This document shows, one piece after another, positions 31,288 to 40,800 of a DNA stretch of 44,546 bases (the first letter of the stretch is position 1; the number at the start of each line of letters is the position of its first letter). Position numbers and translations under genes: made by a program. Origin of the DNA: Chitinispirillales bacterium (lineage in GTDB: Bacteria > Fibrobacterota > Chitinivibrionia > Chitinivibrionales > Chitinispirillaceae). The DNA is taken from the NCBI GenBank assembly GCA_031281485.1, contig JAITFI010000083.1, forward strand, positions 1-44,546, in the 5' to 3' direction. The notes under the pieces are model-generated. The model did no database searches, was not told where the DNA came from, and worked only from the letters and a program-made list of their open reading frames with translations.

Positions 31288-33204
31288 TTATTGCAGTATC
31301 GGCACCGAAGCCGGTGACGACAGTTGCTGCGACGGTGAGAGTTGCGGTTCATCGTCTGACCACCCCCCGTCTGTTATGCCACCTCCGAAGGCCATTTTGT
31401 AGAATAGGTATTTGGGGTCGGTTACCCTGTAATTTTTGCTCGCGAAGTTTATGTCGTGGCGCGACAGGCTCATTATGCCGTACATAACGTGCACGTGCGG
31501 GCCGCTCGTCCTTCCGGTCATCCCTATCGTCCCTATGGGCATGCCTTTTTTGACGGCGTCGCCCTCTTTCACAAAGCGGTTTTCCAAGTGCGAGAAGGAT
31601 ATCACCTCGTTGCCGAACATTACGGCCACCGTCCTGCCGCCGGCGGGTTCCGTTTTAAGCGCTGCTATGCCGTCGACGGGGCTGAGCACATCGCTGCCGT
31701 AAGCGGCGGCCACATCTATGGCGTAGTGCGGCTGCCCTCCGCCGGTTCCGCGCTCGCACCAGTCGCCGGTCACGTAGGGATAGGGGTCGTTGATCATGTC
31801 CATGAAGAATTTGTATGCCGGCGCGAGCGCTTTCTCCTGTTTATTCGTTATGGACATGGGCGGGTAGAACGTGAGCTTGGCGCCCTCCGGGATTCTGCTG
31901 TAGTCTACGATTTTAGGTTCGCCAATGGCGCGCGTCATGTTGTAGGCGTCTATTGTTTCGGTCAGGTACTGCGAGATCTCCTTCTGTGACGGCACCACGG
32001 CCCTGAATACGCTTATGGCGTACTTTGCCATGCGGGTCGCGTTGTCGCCCTTGCCGAAAGTGTGGACGAAGGTGGCGGCGCCGGCGCGTTCAACGATCTG
32101 CTGCGGCGCGACGGGGCGCGGCGCGGCGGCGTCGGGGATCGCGGGGTTGAGGGCGACTATAGCGGCCAGCGCCACGGCGGCGGCGGCTTTGAACGCGAAT
32201 ACCACCTTAGCCTCCAGCGCCGACGCGGAGATGTTTTCCCTATGTATCCCGTTGAGCACCTGTTGGACGTTTCGTGCCAGCAGGTCAAACGCCTTGGCGG
32301 CAGCGGGGTCGCCGCCGTGTTCGTGAACGCTCTTTCCGGCATCCTGCGCGTCCCTAATGGCCGCGGACTCCGGTATCTCCAAGTCAAACATGATAGACTG
32401 CGGCAGAAGGGCCATCCCGCTGTCATTGTGCACGGCGACCTGCTCGCAGAGCGAGTTGAGGAAGCTGCGGTTCAGGTTTATGGTACGCGCCTTACCGTCG
32501 GTGCGCTCGTCGCCGCCGCGGCCCACCTCGTTTTTCACTATGCGCAGACGCACGTGCGAGTTGTGCGAGATCAGGCTCTTGATGTGGGTAAGGTACTCCT
32601 TGAAGCTGTTGGTTGAGAGAGCGTCGAGCGTGACCGGGATAAGATTCAGGTCGCTGTTGACGTATAGGAACCGAGTCAGCCTATTCCAGACGGAGGGGGT
32701 GTCTACCACTATATACTTGTAGCGCTGTTTGACTATGCCCAAGTTGTGCAAAAAATTGCCGTACTGGTAGCCCGCCGGCGAGTTGAAGAGGCCGGAACCG
32801 GCCGGAACCACGTGCAGCATAGGCGTCGCGCGCGCGATGGCGTCTTCCACCGCCCCGCCGCCGAGTACTTTGCTGATAACCCTATCCTCCAGTTTGGAAA
32901 GGAAGCCGACTATATCGAACGATTCTAAGTACGCGGACAGGGGCGCGCCCTCTTCGAACCGGCGTTTGAAGAGGTCCCACGAGGTGTATTTGGGGGCGGC
33001 ATCCGAGCCTATGCCGAGGGCGATGCCGGCGCTGCCCTGCATGTCCAAATCTATGAGCAGGGTGGGCCCGTGCGAACTCAGGGTGGCCGCGAGATTTGAG
33101 GCGAGGGTAGATTTGCCGACGCCGCCCTTGATGTTGGCGACGTGGACAATACCGCCCCTGCCGGCATCCCAAAAGCCCGAAGGAGTCTCTAACTCTTGTG
33201 CCAT
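31288..33204 (-). CDS. ParA/MinD-like ATPase fused through a TM segment to a LysM-like region and M23 peptidase
   Basis: The ATG at 33204 has a GGGGTGGG ribosome site and gives 638 aa. Residues about 15-310 are a ParA/MinD ATPase with Walker A VANIKGGVGKSTLASNLAA, DLDMQGSAG and IVVDTPSVWN. A hydrophobic Ala-rich helix lies at about 333-352 (FAFKAAAAVALAAIVAL). Next comes a LysM-like stretch with a long insert (about 380-455, FVHTFGKGDNATRMAKYA to IPEGAKLTFYP). The M23 domain (about 485-610) keeps both zinc motifs: HYAID (about 492) and GPHVHVMYG (about 570). The predicted layout is ATPase inside, peptidase in the periplasm. I know of no characterised protein with this architecture. A pseudo-receiver gene precedes it by 19 nt. 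Confidence 0.9.
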   Translation of the reverse strand: MAQELETPSGFWDAGRGGIVHVANIKGGVGKSTLASNLAATLSSHGPTLLIDLDMQGSAGIALGIGSDAAPKYTSWDLFKRRFEEGAPLSAYLESFDIVGFLSKLEDRVISKVLGGGAVEDAIARATPMLHVVPAGSGLFNSPAGYQYGNFLHNLGIVKQRYKYIVVDTPSVWNRLTRFLYVNSDLNLIPVTLDALSTNSFKEYLTHIKSLISHNSHVRLRIVKNEVGRGGDERTDGKARTINLNRSFLNSLCEQVAVHNDSGMALLPQSIMFDLEIPESAAIRDAQDAGKSVHEHGGDPAAAKAFDLLARNVQQVLNGIHRENISASALEAKVVFAFKAAAAVALAAIVALNPAIPDAAAPRPVAPQQIVERAGAATFVHTFGKGDNATRMAKYAISVFRAVVPSQKEISQYLTETIDAYNMTRAIGEPKIVDYSRIPEGAKLTFYPPMSITNKQEKALAPAYKFFMDMINDPYPYVTGDWCERGTGGGQPHYAIDVAAAYGSDVLSPVDGIAALKTEPAGGRTVAVMFGNEVISFSHLENRFVKEGDAVKKGMPIGTIGMTGRTSGPHVHVMYGIMSLSRHDINFASKNYRVTDPKYLFYKMAFGGGITDGGWSDDEPQLSPSQQLSSPASVPILQ

Positions 33205-33223
33205 CCGCCCACCCCCGCAGGGT

Positions 33224-33571
33224 TTAGGTTGCGTCAACTGCCGCTTCTACGTCGGACGGAGCCGCCAAAACGCGGTCGCCCTCGTGGGGATGCCTCCCGG
33301 CAATGCCGGGCGTGTACTTTTCGTCAACATTGTAGAATACCGCCGGCACGGACGCGAGCCGTGAACCGGCGCCGAAATACTCGTATATGCAACGCCCCTT
33401 CTTCCATGTATCGGCGTTGATGTAGACCTCCTCGAAATCCGGCGCGCACAGCGCGTTCATGAAATCGTTCGACGACACGCAGACCGCGGCGTTGAGCTTT
33501 TTCTTGGAAAGCGCCTCTTTGATAGGCGCCGCGCGGTGGCGGCCGTCGTCCAAAACAAGAACCTTCTTCAT
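33224..33571 (-). CDS. Stand-alone degenerate receiver (pseudo-receiver) protein
   Basis: This 115-aa protein is the size of a response-regulator receiver and has its strand-helix rhythm: KKVLVLDDGRHRAAPIKEAL, then EEVYINADTWKKG, then VPAVFYNVDEKYTPG. The first acidic pair (DD, residues 8-9) is kept. At the usual phospho-acceptor place it reads Asn (VYIN), and the conserved Thr/Ser and Lys are not seen. It therefore probably signals without phosphorylation. GAAAGGG precedes the ATG by 7 nt. It is followed after 19 nt by the ParA-M23 gene, a separated version of the receiver-ATPase pairing seen in TadZ/CpaE. Confidence 0.75.
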   Translation of the reverse strand: MKKVLVLDDGRHRAAPIKEALSKKKLNAAVCVSSNDFMNALCAPDFEEVYINADTWKKGRCIYEYFGAGSRLASVPAVFYNVDEKYTPGIAGRHPHEGDRVLAAPSDVEAAVDAT

Positions 33572-33655
33572 GCTTTTACCCTTTCACAATATTGGCTTTT
33601 TTAATATATACGATTGATATGTATAAATATTGTATGGTATAAACCAATTAGTTCA

Positions 33656-33676
33656 GGGCGCGAAAAACTCGCGCCC
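33656..33676. repeat. Short interspersed palindrome
   Basis: GGGCGCGA (33656-33663) pairs with TCGCGCCC (33669-33676) around a 5-nt loop, and the sequence CCCCTACG follows. It resembles the palindromes at 1785-1803 and 80-107, and lies in the 143-nt gap between the pseudo-receiver and the TPR gene. Confidence 0.6.
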
Positions 33677-33714
33677 CTACGAATATCGTAGTATTGATGC
33701 CATACGAAATTCAA

Positions 33715-34383
33715 CTATTTTCCGGCATTGACCGATGCCAGCAGATTCTCGGCTTTCTGGTGGTATTGCGTGGCCAGCGTGTCGGCGATCAGATCCTTGC
33801 AGTAGCGGCTTGCCGCGTTTGCGTTATCTTTATTCAGAAGCGCCAACTTCCACCGTATGGCGGAGCGGCGGTGGGCGGCGGCCTTGTCGCGCAACGCCCT
33901 TTCGAGACACCTGATCGCAGCCGCATTGTCGCCCTTCTCCTCGTAGGCGGCGGCGAGGCCCTCCAGCGCCTGACCCTTGACGAACCCGCTCTCCGCGCCG
34001 CCCACGGCCGTTTCGAACCACGTTATCGCTTGATCTATATTGTTCTGCTGCAAGTAGATACTTCCGGCCATGAACGCGCTCATAGTGCCTTGGGGCGTAC
34101 CCTTGTATTTGCCCGCCGCCTGAGTGAACGACTCAAGCGCCCTATCGAATTGGTCGGCGTTGTAGTCTAAGATTCCTACGCCGAACAGCTCCTGCGCCTT
34201 CCGGATCTGCGACTCACGCAAGCCGTTGTAAACGAGGATACCGCCCACCGCGACCACTACGGCGACAAGAAAAACCGCCATCAGACTGCCGTTTTTGGAC
34301 ATAAAAGCCCTAAGCCTCACCACACCATCGACGAGCGGGTCCGCCCCCTCGGGTATACCGCCCCTTTTTTGATTGATATCCAA
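33715..34383 (-). CDS. Membrane-anchored TPR protein (YfgM-like topology)
   Basis: A TTG start at 34383 (222 aa) is preferred because GGGAGGG lies 8 nt upstream; longer frames run into leader DNA with no ribosome site. A cytoplasmic N-tail (DINQKRGGIPEGADPLVDGV) precedes one helix (about residues 36-54, LMAVFLVAVVVAVGGILVY). Then come TPR units: LFGVGILDYNADQFDRALES, SIYLQQNNIDQAITWFETAV, GLAAAYEEKGDNAAAIRCLE. The topology and size resemble YfgM, an ancillary translocon factor, but the sequence link is not established. It is divergent from the phosphatase gene at 34540, with 156 nt between. Confidence 0.8.
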   Translation of the reverse strand: MDINQKRGGIPEGADPLVDGVVRLRAFMSKNGSLMAVFLVAVVVAVGGILVYNGLRESQIRKAQELFGVGILDYNADQFDRALESFTQAAGKYKGTPQGTMSAFMAGSIYLQQNNIDQAITWFETAVGGAESGFVKGQALEGLAAAYEEKGDNAAAIRCLERALRDKAAAHRRSAIRWKLALLNKDNANAASRYCKDLIADTLATQYHQKAENLLASVNAGK

Positions 34384-34539
34384 AGCCAAAACCCTCCCAA
34401 ACAGACTGTTTTTGAGTAATTTCACGCCAGTGTGAAAAATATCCGCAAAAAGCATTGCGCAACCCTCTGCGAATAGAATATATTAAATAAAATACTAAAT
34501 GGCGCAGGTAAAAATCAAGCAAATAATACGGATATTATT

Positions 34540-36084
34540 ATGGACGAAAAAACAAACGACTCGGTGCCGCAACTTCACGATCAGGATTTGATCTCGCAAA
34601 ACGAGATGCTCAAGTCTCAGCTCATCAACTCCGCGCTGTTAAATGAGCTTGTGAAGGTGCTGCACTCCTGTACAGACATAGACGGGATAGTGAAGACCGT
34701 GCTCCTATCCTTTCAAGACCTCGTTGACTTCGACCGCGCCATACGCTTCACGATAAACACCGACGAGTTCCGCCTTGAACCGACGAATTGGGTGGGTGTG
34801 GACGACGAGACCGCCAAAAAACTCTTGATACCGCTCGGCTTCGACGGCGGGGATATCACCGACGCTATCTTTCTCAACAAACACATCTTCGTGGACGAAC
34901 CCGACCCGACCTGCGACATATTCAGCCGCGAGATGCAATCACGCTCCTATATAGTGGCGCCGCTTTTGAGGAAGCCTACCCGCAAATGCTACGAAATCAA
35001 TGATTGCAATAATAAGTCGTGCCGGTGCTACGGCAGCGTCAACCCTTACTGTTGGAGCGCCTCGCACATCTGCGGGGACAAACCGAATGTCTCCGAAGAC
35101 GATAAACGCCGCGACTGCGTCACATGCCCGGCTTTCAGCGCAAAGGGGGTATTCTGGCTCGACCGCAAAAACAACGGAACGCCCATAACCAGCGACGACA
35201 TCACCTTCCTCACAAACATCATAACGATCGCCGGGCTCGTCTTCGACAACTTCAACATGATGAACGCGCTCGACGAGGCGAACCACGGCCTCAAGAACGC
35301 CAATGAAAAACTGCTCAAGGCCAACTACGAACTGGAGATAGCCCAATCTAACATCCGCATTGACCTCGAACACGCCCGCTCCATCCAGCAAAAACTCCTG
35401 CCGCAGGACATAATGACCTTCGCCAAGCACTACGACATCGGAGCACGCTACCTTGCGGCAAACTCAGTGGGCGGCGACTACTACGACCTATTCAACATCT
35501 CGGACGATACTTACGGCATAATCGTCGCCGACGTCTCCGGGCACGGCGTGGCCTCCGCGCTCATCATGTCCATGTTCAAGGTCCTCCTGAAAATCTACTC
35601 GCGAAAAGAGACATCGCCGCAAAAAACACTGGAGCAGATAAACGAAATATTCATCTCCGAAGTAGCCACCGAGCACTTCGTCACCGTCTTCTACGCGGTC
35701 ATAAACATAAAGACGCAAAAGATACGCTACTCGTCGGCCGGACACTGCCCCATCCTCTACATACACAAACCGACCGGCGACTTCGTTATGCTTAAAACCG
35801 ACGGCCTCTTCGTGGGCGTCTTCCCCGACATGCTAATGAATGAGAAAGAGGCGGACTACACGTGCGGGGAGTACCGGATGGTACTCTACACCGACGGCCT
35901 GACGGAGGCGGTCAACACGAAATCCGAGATGTACGGAACGGAACGCCTGCAGAACATAGCGACGCAAACGCTGACCCTAAACCCCAGCGACGCCGTCCAA
36001 GCCATTCTTGAACATCAAAAAAAGTTCTGCGGAACACAACAACAAGAAGACGATATGACGTTGTTGGTTATTGATTTTAAATAA
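34540..36084 (+). CDS. GAF domain / SpoIIE-type PP2C phosphatase
   Basis: This 514-aa soluble signalling protein likely dephosphorylates a serine on an anti-sigma antagonist or similar partner. Residues about 35-250 form a GAF domain containing a Cys-rich insert (KCYEINDCNNKSCRCYG, PYCWSASHIC, CVTCPAF), the so-called two-CW pattern. A coiled coil follows (about 250-285, NEKLLKANYELEIAQSN). The SpoIIE domain (about 295-514) keeps metal-binding motifs: SVGGDYYDLF, VADVSGHGVASALIMSMFK, YTDGLTEAV and QQEDDMTLLVIDF, so it should be active. No target gene is next to it. The ribosome site is weak (GGATA). Confidence 0.92.
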   Translation: MDEKTNDSVPQLHDQDLISQNEMLKSQLINSALLNELVKVLHSCTDIDGIVKTVLLSFQDLVDFDRAIRFTINTDEFRLEPTNWVGVDDETAKKLLIPLGFDGGDITDAIFLNKHIFVDEPDPTCDIFSREMQSRSYIVAPLLRKPTRKCYEINDCNNKSCRCYGSVNPYCWSASHICGDKPNVSEDDKRRDCVTCPAFSAKGVFWLDRKNNGTPITSDDITFLTNIITIAGLVFDNFNMMNALDEANHGLKNANEKLLKANYELEIAQSNIRIDLEHARSIQQKLLPQDIMTFAKHYDIGARYLAANSVGGDYYDLFNISDDTYGIIVADVSGHGVASALIMSMFKVLLKIYSRKETSPQKTLEQINEIFISEVATEHFVTVFYAVINIKTQKIRYSSAGHCPILYIHKPTGDFVMLKTDGLFVGVFPDMLMNEKEADYTCGEYRMVLYTDGLTEAVNTKSEMYGTERLQNIATQTLTLNPSDAVQAILEHQKKFCGTQQQEDDMTLLVIDFK

Positions 36085-37806
36085 TCAGAACTCCACCTTA
36101 ACCGACACATTGACCACATGGAATAACTCCAGCGTGTTGTACTCGTACGACACGTCGAGCACCGTCTCCTTGCCCCACTTTGCCCCCGTGTCGAACTTGA
36201 AACCCGCGCCGCAGGTTATTTTCCACCAATCCGAGTTATCGTCGAGTATCTCCCTCTGCAAACCGACGCGCAGCGCAAGCATCCTGAAGAACTCGTACTC
36301 CACGCCGCCGGCCATAACCCACGGTTGATCGGCGTAGAGGGGAATCTGGCCGTCGGCGGTCAGAAACGCGTTGTAACCGGCCGAGTAACTTCCGCCCATG
36401 TGCAACGTGGGCGGGTTCGCCTCCGTGTACCGCACGCCCGTGGCCCTGTTCTTCCACTTGTTTATCGTGGGGACATCGCGGAAGAGCAGGCCGTACCTGA
36501 TATTCGACGACAGTTCCCACATTAAGCCCAGATCCAATCCAAAGCCGTAGGATTGGCCGTACGGAGAGTCCAACGAGAGTTTATTGACCGTGCTGCCCGC
36601 AATCTTGACGGCGGCGCCTAACGCGAACGGGCCCAACAGGTAATCTTGGTTTATCTTGTAACCGGCGGCGGTCACGAAATACACCTCCGTCATAGCGCCG
36701 TCACGGTCGGTCGTGAGGAGTATGGCCTGGCCGAAGCCGAGGTCGCGGAGCGCCTTGTTGACGTAGGAGACGGCCATAATGTCCAAGCCGGGGCGGTACT
36801 GGTAAGCGGCCACAGCCTCCCTGCCGCTAACCCAAGGCATACCGGCTGGATTGTAAAGAACGCCGTAAGCGTCGTCCGACACCGCCGTATAGGCGTTTGC
36901 GAGCGCCGCCGGACGGGCGAACACCGGTATCTGGTTCGCGGACGCCCAAATGCCGGAGAGCTTCTCGCCGCTGCCGTAGGCGCCGCCAATAGTCTCCACG
37001 TCGTCGCCGCGGTTACCGCCGGCCCCGTAGTTCACCATTGTGTAGAAAGTACCCGCGCCGAAAACCGACACCGACGTCCAAAGGAACTCAGAGAGATTAT
37101 CCACCGGAGGCCCGAAGTACGCGCCCACCCTGTCCAACTCCCTATTGTCGCCGTGTATGCGGTCAATGGCGGCCAAAAGAACCTCTTTTGCCGGAACGCC
37201 CAAAGCCCCCTCCAAACTTACGCTCGCGATGGGCTTCCCGCTTATAACGTTGAGCAGCACAAGGCGAACGGCGCAACGCGATCCGGTTATGTCTAACGTG
37301 CCTGATATCATCCTGCGGACGCCCAACGCCTTGCCGATCCCGATAACGCACCGCGGGTCGCGGCAACTGCCATTACCCAAGCGCGTGCCGGCAAGGGCGT
37401 TGTCTATATCGGCCGGACGGTAGATATCGTAAAGGCCAAGCTCCTCAAGCCTCTCAAGCATCAGGGCGGTCATGTCGAACGCCTCTTTGTCATGCCCGGT
37501 AGCCGACTCCAGCATCAGCACTCCAAGCCTGACCTTCTGCTGTCCGGCACCGGAACCGACAGACTCCGCCGCCGCTCTTTGATGTACGGGCGCCGCCGCC
37601 TCCGGTTCCTCGCCCTCAAGATCGGGCGCCATAACGGCTTGTTCCGGCTCCGCGACCAACTCCTCATCCGACACCTCCGCCTTGAGCGGCTGTGCCGGCT
37701 GCGCGTCGTCATGAACAGCCTCCTCCGCCGATTGCCCCCAAATGGGCAAGGCCAAAAGAACGCACGACAACAACACTGCTTTTAACATAAACGATATAGG
37801 TCTCAC
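36085..37806 (-). CDS. Exported CsgG-like N-domain fused to PorV/PorQ-like outer-membrane barrel
   Basis: This 573-aa protein has a signal peptide (about 1-25), an acidic/Pro/Ala-rich linker to about 90, and an alpha/beta domain at about 93-235 (VRLGVLMLESATGHDKEAFDM, LMLERLEELGLYDIYRP, GIGKALGVRRMISGTLDITG) that looks like the CsgG/TolB-N type. Residues about 285-573 follow the PorV/PorQ pattern: FARPAALANAYTAVSDDAYG, VLYNPAGMPWVSGREAVAAY and alternating strands ending in the aromatic FHVVNVSVKVEF. It is the last of three genes with gaps of 13 and 17 nt. PorV-type proteins act in type 9 secretion, but this link is only suggestive. Confidence 0.8.
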   Translation of the reverse strand: MRPISFMLKAVLLSCVLLALPIWGQSAEEAVHDDAQPAQPLKAEVSDEELVAEPEQAVMAPDLEGEEPEAAAPVHQRAAAESVGSGAGQQKVRLGVLMLESATGHDKEAFDMTALMLERLEELGLYDIYRPADIDNALAGTRLGNGSCRDPRCVIGIGKALGVRRMISGTLDITGSRCAVRLVLLNVISGKPIASVSLEGALGVPAKEVLLAAIDRIHGDNRELDRVGAYFGPPVDNLSEFLWTSVSVFGAGTFYTMVNYGAGGNRGDDVETIGGAYGSGEKLSGIWASANQIPVFARPAALANAYTAVSDDAYGVLYNPAGMPWVSGREAVAAYQYRPGLDIMAVSYVNKALRDLGFGQAILLTTDRDGAMTEVYFVTAAGYKINQDYLLGPFALGAAVKIAGSTVNKLSLDSPYGQSYGFGLDLGLMWELSSNIRYGLLFRDVPTINKWKNRATGVRYTEANPPTLHMGGSYSAGYNAFLTADGQIPLYADQPWVMAGGVEYEFFRMLALRVGLQREILDDNSDWWKITCGAGFKFDTGAKWGKETVLDVSYEYNTLELFHVVNVSVKVEF

Positions 37807-37819
37807 CTAAGCCTCCGCA

Positions 37820-40800
37820 TTACTTCATAAGAACCAACGGTTTCATGACGCGCTTCTGCTTGCCCTCCATGTCCGTCAATATCACCATTACATAGTATCT
37901 GCCATTCCTGCACATCGGTCTGGACCTATTACTATTGTAATAGTCCTCCGACCACACAATTTCGCTTACGGCGCCGCCGCTGCCGCTTGTTCTGCCGTTC
38001 CACCAGAAACGGTTCTCCCCGGTTTGAGCGCCCAGTTTCTCAACGCCCCAAACCATCTTACCGGCCGCGTTGTGGACGCGCACCTTCACGCTTTTCACGA
38101 AAGGGTCCGGCGCTTGGATGTTGACCTTTATGCATGTACCGGCCGTATCCCTGTTATTCGGGTACTCTTTCTTAGGCACAATGTAGGGTGAAAAAGGGTG
38201 CGGCGAAATGGAGAGCGAAAGAGACGTCTTGCTCGTTTTCAGTACCAGCGCGTAGCGCGCGGAAACGTAGATCGCCGACGCCTTCGATACCTGTCCGAAA
38301 AGCGCGGCCGCCTTTGATACTTTCCGCACTACGGAGGTTCTCTTGGCCTTGGCCTTGGTCAACGATTGTTCCGACGCCGCTGAGAGAGGCGACAACACCG
38401 TCGAGACGACGCCGCCAGTTATGCGCGTAGAGTCCGTAGGAACCCATTGCAAACTGTCGGGAAACCACTTCCCCACCCTGAACTCATAATCGCTGTTGCC
38501 CACCGCGTCCCTCAAATGCCGTGGAACGTCGAACTCCAACACGATATTGCCGCCTATGGCGCTCGTGTCCCTGACGGTCATATCGAAGGCGACCGTGTCG
38601 GCCATCGTATAGTTCTCAGTACCCCTATGGATATAGTTCTTCAGTTGCGGGACCGTTACCTCAAGAACCGTGCTCGTCCGCACGGTGTCAAAGATAACCC
38701 GCATACCCTTAAGCGTATTCGCGACGCTGCCGCTGCGACGCAGCAGGTAGTTGACGCGCTGTCCGGGAATCTCCGCCCCCGGTTCCGTGTATTCCAACCT
38801 CCGACCGCCCACGGTGGCGACAATCCCGGCCATCCCGACAAATCCCGGATTCGGCTTGAACAATCCGTAGCCGTCAATCGTTCCGGCGCTGTCCCTGCCG
38901 TTATTCGGGTAAATTCTCCACTCGCGCGGCAATACCGTAACCGGCGTCCCGCTCGTGTCAAACGCCTCCACGCGGAAACCGGCCGTCTCGGTATTCAATA
39001 TCGGCCCCGCGTCCCCGTTGCGCAGTATACTTATAGACTTGAGCGCCTTTCCGGTAACCCTGACAGGAAACAGAACGGTGTCATGAGGCGCCCCGGACTT
39101 CGTCTTGTAGCCATTCCTCGACGGAGTAAGCACCGCCTGCAAAATCAAGTACTGCTCGCCTCTTTCCGGAGACGGGGTAGTGTAAGAAAAGGTCGTCCCG
39201 GTACCTCGCGCGGTGTCTTCCCTTGCCACATCCGTTACCCAAGCGACTCTCCACACTTTCCACGACACCGTGCCGACGCTATCTATTATTATAGGTCCGA
39301 ACTGATCGCCGTAAAACGCCTTGAAAGTAAACACGGTCGGATACGACGACGACATGACGAGCGTGTCGCCGCCCGTAACCCCCGGCTCGACGACTACACG
39401 GCTGATAATCTTTTCGTTAGGCCTGACGTAGGTGCGGTACAACTGGTTGCTCGATCCGTAAATATCGCCGGTATTCGTGTACACACGGAAATAGTGGTAC
39501 AGATTGCAACCGTCGCGGACGTTCCTATTGATTTTAAACTCCTGCAGCATGCCGGCTTCCACATTCACCCCGATACTGTCGAAACGGGCGCTGCCCTCGC
39601 TCCTATAATAAAGTTCCACCCTATTAACCGACGGTCCGCTGACAGGACCCGCCGGCCAATTTATCTTGACAAAACCGGCGCTCGTGTCGATGTCGGCGAC
39701 GCTCCTTGCCGTGTAAGTAAACGGAAGAGACAGAGATTCCGTGCGCGGATCGCCGGAAGATACCGCAAACTTATGATAAGACAACTCCAAGCGACTTGTG
39801 TCGCTCGGGACGACCCCTACCACGTACTCCACATTACCCACGCCGTTGAGTTCGGCCACAACCCCAGGAGCGTTGGCAACGAAAGGAATCGTCCGGTTGA
39901 GAGGCGAAACCACCTTAACCACCCCGCCGCCGGCGTACCCCGCGACATTGAAACTAACTCTCCCATTCCCGCGCTCCATCGGGAAATTGTAGACTTCTCT
40001 GTTTGGGGCAAGGCTTCCGTTGCGTATGGCGATCGTTTGAATATCGCGTTCACGCGTAAAGAATCTCTCGGCGCCGGCTACGATCTTAATATTATTTCCG
40101 TCCGGAATGTTGCTCAACTCGCAAACATCTCTCTCCAAATTACCGGACACAACGATACGTCCCGACGCGATGACCCGCCCGTTGTCGTTGGCGTCGTAGA
40201 CGATCACATCAACCGGCACACCCTCGTCCGCCCCGGTAACGCTCGCCTTTATCGTGGCCAAAGCGTACAGAGTATCATCGGCATAAGGCTTGGCCAACGT
40301 GCCGCCCACGCCGCGAGTATTAAAATCACGGGCATTGCCGTTAGCGGAAAACCCGGCGGCCGACGCAATTACTTTATAATCTCTGTCTATGGGCAAACTT
40401 ACGGAGAATTTGCCGAAAACCGCGTCGCTTGTGACGGTGAACGTGTCCGGCCTCGCGGCGTCCGCAAATGTAACGCGCGCGGAAACGATCGGCGCCGCGC
40501 GGTAGTCATTTACGCTCGCGACCCAACGCTTGCCGGTAATTACGCCGCTGACGACCACCGCCCCCTCCTTGATGGTAATGTTCTGCGTCATAGCCCCTAC
40601 GACCGCGACGCTCCGGCTGAACATAGCGAAACCCGGCTTCTCCGCCGTAATCGTGTAAGTGCCGGAGTTGAGATAGAAAACGTACGCGCCGTTCTGCGGC
40701 GTGGACGCCAGCTCGTCCGCAATGGCGCCGTCGCGCAATATCCGCACCCGCGCCCCCATGACCGGCTGACCGTTCGAGTTTCTGACCACACCGGACAGGG

